Source: Gordionus sp. m RMFG-2023 (Eukaryota > Nematomorpha > Gordioida > Chordodea > Parachordodidae). From it: a stretch of 64,000 nucleotides of DNA. Location: NCBI RefSeq assembly GCF_954871325.1, contig NC_088777.1:3412509-3476508 (forward strand). The letters run 5' to 3'. Of the stretch, positions 57,911-64,000 are shown piece by piece. Positions within the stretch are counted from its first letter, which is position 1. Each line of letters starts with the position of its first letter. The position numbers and the translations under genes were made by a program. Below the pieces are notes generated by a model that saw only the letters and a list, made by a program, of their open reading frames with translations, made no database searches and had not been told where the DNA came from.

Positions 57911-59623
57911 AATTCATAGATAAAAATATAAAATAAATTCATATAAAAGAAATCTACAAACTTATTGGCCTATTCTTTACAAAGCATATTTAATTCGACA
58001 TTATCTCTAATTGGACTCTGATATCTTCTTATGGCTATAAATACATAGAGTAACCTAGATACTGTATATTTTGATATTTCTATATTATATCACTCTTTAA
58101 TCATTTCAAATAACTTTTTTAATGGAAAAGATGAAAAAAGGATGAAAAATAAAAAATAGAGAATTGAATAAATGACTGGGTAAATAAAGAAAATATTTTT
58201 AAAAAGATAAAAAAAATGAATATTTACAAATGAGAAGCAGAAAAAAAATGGCTAAAATATATTAAAAATCACTAAAAAATTAGAAATTAAATAAGAAAAA
58301 AAAATTTAAAAAAATGCAAATAATTAAGAATATGAATATTTCCGGATTATTAAACTGACGATACGAAAGATAAATTTTTTCTACGACAGAGATAGTCATA
58401 GCTATCCCCAAGACAAGTCACATTCTTCAAACCCAGCCTAGTTTCCAAGGAGATTTTATAGATTTACTTTTCTACCTTATTTTTTATCCATTTCCTATTA
58501 TACTTTAATTTTTATTTTTTTCAAAATAATGCTGGCATTTCTTTTATTAATAATTTTTATACGTTGATAATAAATACATTAGCTATTTCTGAGAATAAAT
58601 AAAATAAAAATAAAAAAATTTTAAACTTTTAATTTGAAAAATACAATTTATCAAAAAAAAAAAAGTAAGTAACTATTTCAACTGGGTAAACCCTATTATA
58701 GTGAGCGCCCTGTATAAAATTAGCACTATCCCTTTTAAAGGGGCAATTCATTTAATTTCTTACAATCTCTGAAATTATCATCATTTTTCAAATGACATCT
58801 TTTACAACTGAAACTATAGACGAATTGCCCAAAGAGTGTTCAATTATTAAATTTATTACAATATTTTTCATTAATTAAATGGGGAAGAAGGGAGGGGAGG
58901 GATTTTTTTTTTTGTAAAAAATTAAATTTTTTTCCATGAAAAATAAATGTGCTTCAATAAACGAAAAATTGTTTTCGTAAATGTGAAAAGGGTTTAAGTA
59001 GTGAAGGTAAAAGGAGTAGAGAGAGGGGTAATAAGATGCTACCAAAGCGAATTTCTGTTTACACCTATAACAAAATTTCCTAATTTCATATTATTAAATA
59101 AAATTTATTCTTAAAATTTAGAAATTATTTATTAATTGAGCAGTTTTTTTTGGAAAATAAATTTTTATCCGATAAAAAAAATTTATATTACATTTATATA
59201 ATATATTCAATGATTTAATATTTCTTTTAAATATAATGTTGGAAAGTCAATGGATATTGTTCGCAGTGGATTTCGTTATAAATGCTGATCAAATTTTTTC
59301 TTTATTTCTAATTATAATGAATTAAGATTTATCAATCTTTATTTAGAAATTTAATAATAAACTCGCTAGTGTTGTTAAATACCATTGAATTGGTTCGAAA
59401 TTTTTTAAAAATGAAAAAAAATTATTGATTAATAATAATATAATAAAAATGATATTGTTTGAAAAATATTTCTATACTCATTTTCAATGTAATCTTCATA
59501 ACCAAATTATTATTCCTCTATACTCCTATAAGTGACTGGATAAATTTGTCATATCATTTTTACAAACATTCAAAAATTAAGCAATTATTAAATTATAATA
59601 AAATAGGCATTTACACAAAGAAT
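57911..59623. promoter_or_regulatory. duplicated upstream region of the signal-peptide exon
   Basis: About 1.7 kb that is conserved, inverted, upstream of exon 1 of the Ig-like gene (38,204-39,690). A likely promoter for the micro-exon gene lies within it, but no core element can be named. A lone MITE-like end (CTAGTGTTGTTAAAT, 59,369) lies 255 bp before the ATG. Confidence 0.4.
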
Positions 59624-59696
59624 ATGAATATTAACAAATTATATGGGATGTTAATTATCGCGATTTGTATCTGGCTTGCCGTTATCGTTCAATCGA
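59624..59696 (+). CDS. micro-exon gene exon 1: signal peptide
   Basis: MNINKLYGMLIIAICIWLAV then IVQS, donor TCGA|GTATAC, phase 1. It differs at only a few residues from the Ig-like gene's exon 1 (MNSSKLYGILIVAIIWLAII, VQS), which fixes the start codon. The frame stays open upstream without a better start. Confidence 0.75.
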
Positions 59697-61646
59697 GTAT
59701 ACTAATATTAATCAACAAATAGATGAATGAAATATTTTCCAAATCTATTATTATAATATTGTGTTAAATTTTTAAGCTATAAAATTTATTTTATCAATTT
59801 GTATCTAGACAAGGTGAATAATAAAAGGACTGATACTAGTTCAAGTAAGTTATTTATATTTTTTATTATGAGAAACTAATTCATACTATCAGAGGTGATA
59901 AATCTAGAATTTTTCATTATTTTTATAAAATATGGTAATGTAGTTTATATTTAATTCCCTTAATATAAAACAAATAATTAAAAAATATTTGTAAAGATAC
60001 TATTTTCGATATAATTGGCCTAGGTGTTATTATATGTCATTGATAAAATTAATATAATTTAAGAGAACCTATTAAACATATTTTGAATATAATATATTGG
60101 ATCTTGAATAATTGTTTTATTTATAAAGGAAAACAATCCAAAGCTACGAATAAAACAACTAATAGACGTTCTACAAGTAAATTTATATTTTATATTATTT
60201 ATTTAGATATAATAATTTAGCTTTAATTTTTTTTTAACTATTAAATATTTTTAATATTATTATATTATATTTATTTAGATAATTTTTATTTATAAAATCA
60301 AGGCAAAACCCCGTATATAATATCAGATAGCCTTTCAAGTAGAAACTTATTTGTATATATATATTAGTAAAATAATTTAAGCTATAAAATTTATAGTAAT
60401 TGTAATAGTTACAAATTTTTCAAATAAATATAATTCATAATTTATTAAACAGCAATAGCTTCTAAGAAAAGAACTCCTTATTAATTATATTTTTTAAAAT
60501 TAATATAATTTAAGCTTACCATTTATTTAAACTATTATACACAATTATGATACAATATATTGGATCTTGAATAATAGTTATTTATAAAAACAAGCAAAAG
60601 CTAGGAACAAAATCACTAATAGGCGCTCTACAAGTAAATTTATATTTTATATTATTTCATTTTATATTTTATCTTATTTAATTAGATATAATAATTTAAG
60701 CTTTAAATTCTTTTTAACTATTAAATATTTTTAATATTATTATATTATATTTATAGATAAATTTATTTATAAAATTAAGGCAAATCCCCGAATATAAAAT
60801 CAGATAGTCTTTCAAGTAGAATCTAATTTATATATATATATTAGTAAAATAATTTAAGCTAAAAAATTTATAGTAATTGTAACAGTTACAATATTTTTGA
60901 AGTAAAAATAATTCATAATTAATTAAACAGCAATAGCTTCTACGAAAGGAACTCCTTCAAGTAATAATGTTAATATTTCTTAAATTTAATATAATTTAAG
61001 AGAATTACTTGTTTAAAATATTTTTAATATAATATATTGGATCTTGAATAATTGTTTTATTTATAAAGGAAAACAAGCCAAAGCTACGAACAAAACAACT
61101 AATAGACGTTCTACAAGTAAATTTATATTTTGTATTATTTAATTAGATATAATAATTTAAGCTTTAAATTCTTTTTAACTATTAAATATTTTTAATTTTA
61201 TTATATTATATTTATCTAGATAATTTTTATTTATAATCAAGGCAAAACCCCGAATATAATATCAGATAGTCTTACAAGTAGTAATCTTACACATATATAT
61301 ATTAGTAAAATAATTTAAGCTAAAAATTTTATAGTAATTGAAAAATTTAAGCAAATTTTTGAAATAAAAATAATTCATAAAATTTAACAGCAAACGCTTC
61401 TAATAAAATAACTCCTAATAATCATTTTAATTATATTTTTTAAAATTAATATAATTTAAGCGCTAAACTATTATACATATTTTTGATATGAAATATATAA
61501 TGAATAATTGTTATTTATAAAAAAAACAAGCCCAAACTTCGAGTACTGTAACTAATAAGCTTTCAAAAATTAATTATATTATATATATCCTAAAAAAAAC
61601 ATTGTTAAATTTAAACATTTTTTTGTGTGTTCTATCTAAGGAATAA
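59624..61646 (+). CDS. micro-exon gene: secreted, basic Ser/Thr/Asn-rich repeat protein
   Basis: A signal-peptide exon (59,624-59,696) is followed by small exons of three types in the repeating order c-a-b. Exons with both borders are c0 59,809-59,844 (36 nt), a1 60,129-60,176 (48), b1 60,303-60,338 (36), a2 60,595-60,633 (39), b2 60,780-60,815 (36), c2 60,931-60,960 (30), a3 61,069-61,116 (48) and b3 61,242-61,277 (36). All end CA(A)|GTA or similar and are phase 1 and multiples of three, so any subset can be spliced without changing frame. c1, c3 and a4 lack a donor and run to stops, so they could be alternative last exons. Peptides are KQAKATNKTTNRRST, SKTPYIISDSLS and TIASTKGTPS types. The layout matches that of schistosome micro-exon genes; no sequence relationship to them is claimed. 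Confidence 0.6.
59809..59844 (+). CDS. micro-exon c0 (36 nt)
   Basis: Acceptor TTGTATCTAG|AC and donor TCAA|GTAAGT, both strong. The peptide is NKVNNKRTDTSS with the junction residue. Its 3' half resembles the c-type exons (AAAGGACT...TTCAA). Confidence 0.65.
60129..60176 (+). CDS. micro-exon a1 (48 nt)
   Basis: Acceptor TTTATAAAG|GA and donor TACAA|GTAAAT. Phase-1 reading gives RKQSKATNKTTNRRST, with an NKT sequon; one alternative frame hits a stop. Confidence 0.6.
60303..60338 (+). CDS. micro-exon b1 (36 nt)
   Basis: Acceptor AAATCAAG|GC and donor TTCAA|GTAGAA. Only the phase-1 frame is open: SKTPYIISDSLS. The other two frames contain stops, which supports the phase. Confidence 0.6.
60453..60484 (+). 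CDS. exon c1 without donor, possible alternative last exon
   Basis: Acceptor TTAAACAG|CA opens TIASKKRTPY and a TAA stop follows directly. The donor TCAAGTAA present in c2 is replaced by TATTAATT. Splicing to c1 would end the protein here. Confidence 0.4.
60595..60633 (+). CDS. micro-exon a2 (39 nt)
   Basis: The original a-type acceptor is lost, but AAAAACAAG|CA nine bases further restores a 39-nt, phase-1 exon: TKARNKITNRRST. Preservation of length modulo three in spite of the change suggests selection on the frame, or chance one in three. Confidence 0.5.
60780..60815 (+). CDS. micro-exon b2 (36 nt)
   Basis: Acceptor AAATTAAG|GC, donor TTCAA|GTAGAA; peptide SKSPNIKSDSLS. Its other frames contain stops, as in b1. 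Confidence 0.6.
60931..60960 (+). CDS. micro-exon c2 (30 nt)
   Basis: Acceptor TTAAACAG|CA, donor TTCAA|GTAATA; peptide TIASTKGTPS. It is the only one of the three repeat-unit c exons (c1-c3) with an intact donor. Confidence 0.6.
61069..61116 (+). CDS. micro-exon a3 (48 nt)
   Basis: Acceptor TTTATAAAG|GA, donor TACAA|GTAAAT; peptide RKQAKATNKTTNRRST, one residue different from a1 (A for S). Confidence 0.6.
61242..61277 (+). CDS. micro-exon b3 (36 nt)
   Basis: Acceptor TAATCAAG|GC, donor TACAA|GTAGTA; peptide SKTPNIISDSLT. Confidence 0.6.
61391..61443 (+). CDS. exon c3 without donor, possible last exon
   Basis: Acceptor TTTAACAG|CA opens TNASNKITPNNHFNYIF and a stop at 61,441. The donor is lost as in c1. 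Confidence 0.35.
61531..61646 (+). CDS. exon a4 without donor, possible last exon running into LINE sequence
   Basis: Acceptor AAAAACAAG|CC opens TQTSSTVTNKLSKINYIIYI, then a hydrophobic tail LLNLNIFLCVLSKE and a stop at 61,644. The tail after about 61,585 is derived from the 3' end of LINE copy D read in antisense. This may be a chance frame or a captured membrane-type end. Confidence 0.3.
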
Positions 61647-62130
61647 GAATTCCCTAGGTTAAAATGTTTGTAATTAGTATGCGTAAAAGGAGGCTTAATT
61701 TGTATATTGAAGAATGTAATTGTTATATTATATATCTTGGCTTTTGATGAAATTGAGACTATGTCTTTTAGCATTTACTAAGAAGTTGCAGTTCATGAAA
61801 TGATGTGACGTAACTAAATCGGTCACTCTTTGTTTAAGTGATTCTGCGATTATTTACTCAGCAAGACATCTAACCACTCGAGGCTCCGATTTTATCTTCG
61901 CTTTGAAATAGTTGAATGTCTTCAATAGATGAAGAGGAAGATAAATTGTAAAAGTTTATGATGTGGGTCACTATTGTCAGAAAAGGTGTATCAAGCATAA
62001 ATTTTCTTACCTCATTATGAGAACTGATATAGTAAGTTATCGATGGGAGATATGAAACTAGATATCAGTGAATTATTTATTAAACGGGAAAACAGGAAAG
62101 GGACAAGGTATGGAGGGATATTAAGTAGAT
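61600..62130 (-). mobile_element. LINE 3' fragment, copy D
   Basis: Minus strand reads KQRVTDLVTSHHFMNCNFLV then NAKRHSLNFIKSQ, matching copy C (RHCMNCNLLVNDKRHGLNFI). The 3' part shares CCTAGGGAAT and AGAACACACAAAAAA with 37,237-37,290. It is the inverted paralogue of copy C within the segmental duplication and ends the micro-exon array. Confidence 0.6.
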
Positions 62131-62330
62131 ACCCCCATTTTTCCTGAGTTGAAAATTAAGTTTAAAAAATTTTTTCCAGAAAATATTTAAAAAGTTCTTC
62201 AAAATCTCTATGAAATTTTTAAAATGAAATACGAAGAAGATCAGAATGTATATTTTTGGGATATATAAGCATTTGCGAATTATATATAGGTAAGGTCTAG
62301 TGAGCTGGAAATATATTTAAAATATTTTTC

Positions 62331-64000
62331 ATGTTTAAGTTATTCTTGAAAATTTGAATAATACCTATGATAAGATGTTTCATAGGGGTGATCCAATAGG
62401 GAATTAATATCATGTTATTATTTAATTGATTTATTTATTTGATATTTTTTAAAAAATGAGGATGTTATGTAGCAATTTTATTTAATTAATATATGAATAA
62501 TTAGAAAAGAACCTTAAATATAAAATTAATTTAAAAGTAAATGAAATATTAATTTTTTAATATTTAACATGGTCCCAGCCAGACGGAAAATTTATTTTAT
62601 TGTTTAAATTAATTTTACATTTTCTCAACAATAATATTTGGACCAATTGTTATAGATTTTCAAAAAAAATTTTTATTTATAATAAAGTGAATATTTTAAT
62701 TAGTGGCGATTTTGTTATCATTTTATAATTTACACAAATTAGTATAGTTAGCATCAGTCATTGATCGAAGAAGCATTTGATCTGACCAAATAAGTGGCAA
62801 ATGCTCAAAAATCTTAATGTTTGTATATTGATATAATTAACTAATATGTAATTGAAACATTTTTATCAATCTAATTAGGTTACAATTTATTAATAACATA
62901 TCTGTATCATCAAGGCATATAATTAATTATAATATTTTATTAAAATATAAGAATTTCATAAAATATATTAGAATTTCTTTTTTAAATATAAAAACAATAA
63001 TTTGATTAAATCTTAATATTATTAAATATAATTATTTTGCTAATCCATGGTTTGAGATAATTACTAATTGTTAATTCGTATTACATTGACAAATATCAAA
63101 ACAAGATAGACGCATGGTAAATAAAATGCATGGAGAAAATATAAATATGCAAGAGAGTTCTGAAAGAATATGTTGAAGAAGTTGGATATTTGTCCCATAG
63201 AAAATACCAATATAATGTTATATAAAGAATTCTGGACGAAAAATTAAATTTTTTTTTAATAATCTAGAACCTATACCTACTTCATTGTTGTAAATAGGGA
63301 TTAAAAACGGCTAGATTAATATTTCTCAAATTGGGCTGGAATTACATTATTTTATATTTTCTCCTTCCAAAAAGAAAAAATTGAAGATTTTTTTTAAAAA
63401 ATATGTTCAAAAAGGGGAAAAGATATCTTTATATATTTGTTTTAGCGAATATAGTGGGTTTTTACTATTTCTCATTCAAACATAAATCTTATCTTTGCTG
63501 CATAGCACTAAGCTAACCTATAATGCGGTTTATACGAGCATGGTGTCAGACCTTGGCCTGAAGTGTGTAGGGGCAAAAAGTAAAAGAAAATTCTCGCAAT
63601 TTTTCTTTTAGATATTTACCGAATGTGTTGGGTTTAATAAAATTAAGTATTTCTTATAATCTACTTTTATACTTAGGTGAATCTTAGCACACATTAGGCC
63701 TTGCCATAAACCCTTGGTAATACATTTAGCCAACTTCTATTAATACTCCACATTCATTTTTTAATTTTAATATGTTTGCAATTTATATTTTTATCCCTTA
63801 AAATGTTTAAAAATAACGATTATGACAATTATCACATTTCTATGTTGCATCTTCACTAAAATTTTAATATTGCAATTTTTATTGTGCTCATTTACGTCAA
63901 TAAAGGTTTAAAAAAATCAATTGCCATTCCACTAATAAAATTATATATCAAATCAGAGCATTATAATGAAAATAAGCTTTAATTAACTCCCCCACTTATA
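62331..64000. other. no gene seen to the end of the window
   Basis: AT-rich DNA. By position, Ig-like exons of a second gene could follow the micro-exon array here or beyond the window, but no phase-1 exon similar to exons 2-10 was recognised. Confidence 0.35.

Larger units (their letters stand above)
60095..61580 (+). repeat. tandem array of about 468-bp units carrying micro-exons
   Basis: The word ATATTGGATCTTGAATAAT marks unit starts at about 60,095, 60,563 and 61,036; a degenerate fourth begins near 61,497. Each unit holds one a, one b and one c exon plus three introns with conserved TATATATATTAGTAAAATAA and TTAACTATTAAATATTTTTA blocks. The array expanded by unequal duplication of the whole exon-intron unit. 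Confidence 0.8.
57590..62330 (+). repeat. inverted segmental duplication, arm B (micro-exon locus)
   Basis: Counterpart of 36,250-40,215. Order along the plus strand: repeat R1, about 1.7 kb of upstream DNA, the signal-peptide exon, the micro-exon array (absent in arm A) and the inverted LINE copy D. The collinear order of at least five matched tracts shows it is one duplication and not independent insertions. Confidence 0.75.

Noticed and set aside
59884-59940. Possible additional 42-nt phase-1 exon (CTATCAG|AG to TATG|GTAATG)
   Set aside because: It fits length and phase, but the peptide is hydrophobic and unlike all other micro-exons, and it has no counterpart in the repeat units.

Overview
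This window looks like nuclear DNA from a very AT-rich animal genome that is poor in genes and full of decayed transposable elements. Host coding sequence occurs as short exons in phase-1 introns with GT/AG borders. The transposons are animal-type hAT elements and LINEs with a C-terminal restriction-like endonuclease. There are no operons and no bacterial-type genes. I cannot name the species; a parasitic or otherwise fast-evolving metazoan is only a guess from base composition and from the micro-exon gene described below.

Region by region: 1-20 kb is a graveyard of hAT elements and their MITEs, one inverted-repeat transposon, a possible SINE and long featureless AT-rich DNA. 20.5-38.2 kb holds one large minus-strand gene (exon 1 at 38.2 kb, last exon near 22.8 kb). 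It is a putative type I membrane protein: signal peptide, nine beta-sandwich/Ig-like domains (one per symmetric phase-1 exon), a membrane segment and a short tail. A 1.7-kb hAT element with a perfect 8-bp target duplication sits in one of its introns. 40.8-45.0 kb is a scrambled, decayed copy of parts of the same gene, with one exon in both orientations. 45-53 kb holds LINE copies, hAT remnants, a minisatellite and direct repeats; the best LINE copy is at 49.4-52.4 kb on the minus strand. 53-57.5 kb is mostly empty.

The most interesting part is 57.6-62.3 kb, an inverted, diverged copy of 36.25-40.2 kb. The duplicated block carries the upstream region, the signal-peptide exon and the LINE copy in intron 1 of the Ig-like gene. 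In the 57.6-62.3 kb copy the signal-peptide exon (59,624-59,696) is followed by a tandem array of tiny phase-1 exons. Seven of them have splice borders at both ends and are 30, 36, 39, 48 nt or similar, all multiples of three; they encode basic, Ser/Thr/Asn-rich peptides. This is the architecture of a micro-exon gene for a variable secreted protein. The two loci thus appear to share one promoter plus signal-peptide cassette joined to two different bodies, which suggests exon shuffling in a surface or secreted protein family.

All gene models come from reading splice signals and frames by eye. Transcript data and similarity searches were not available.
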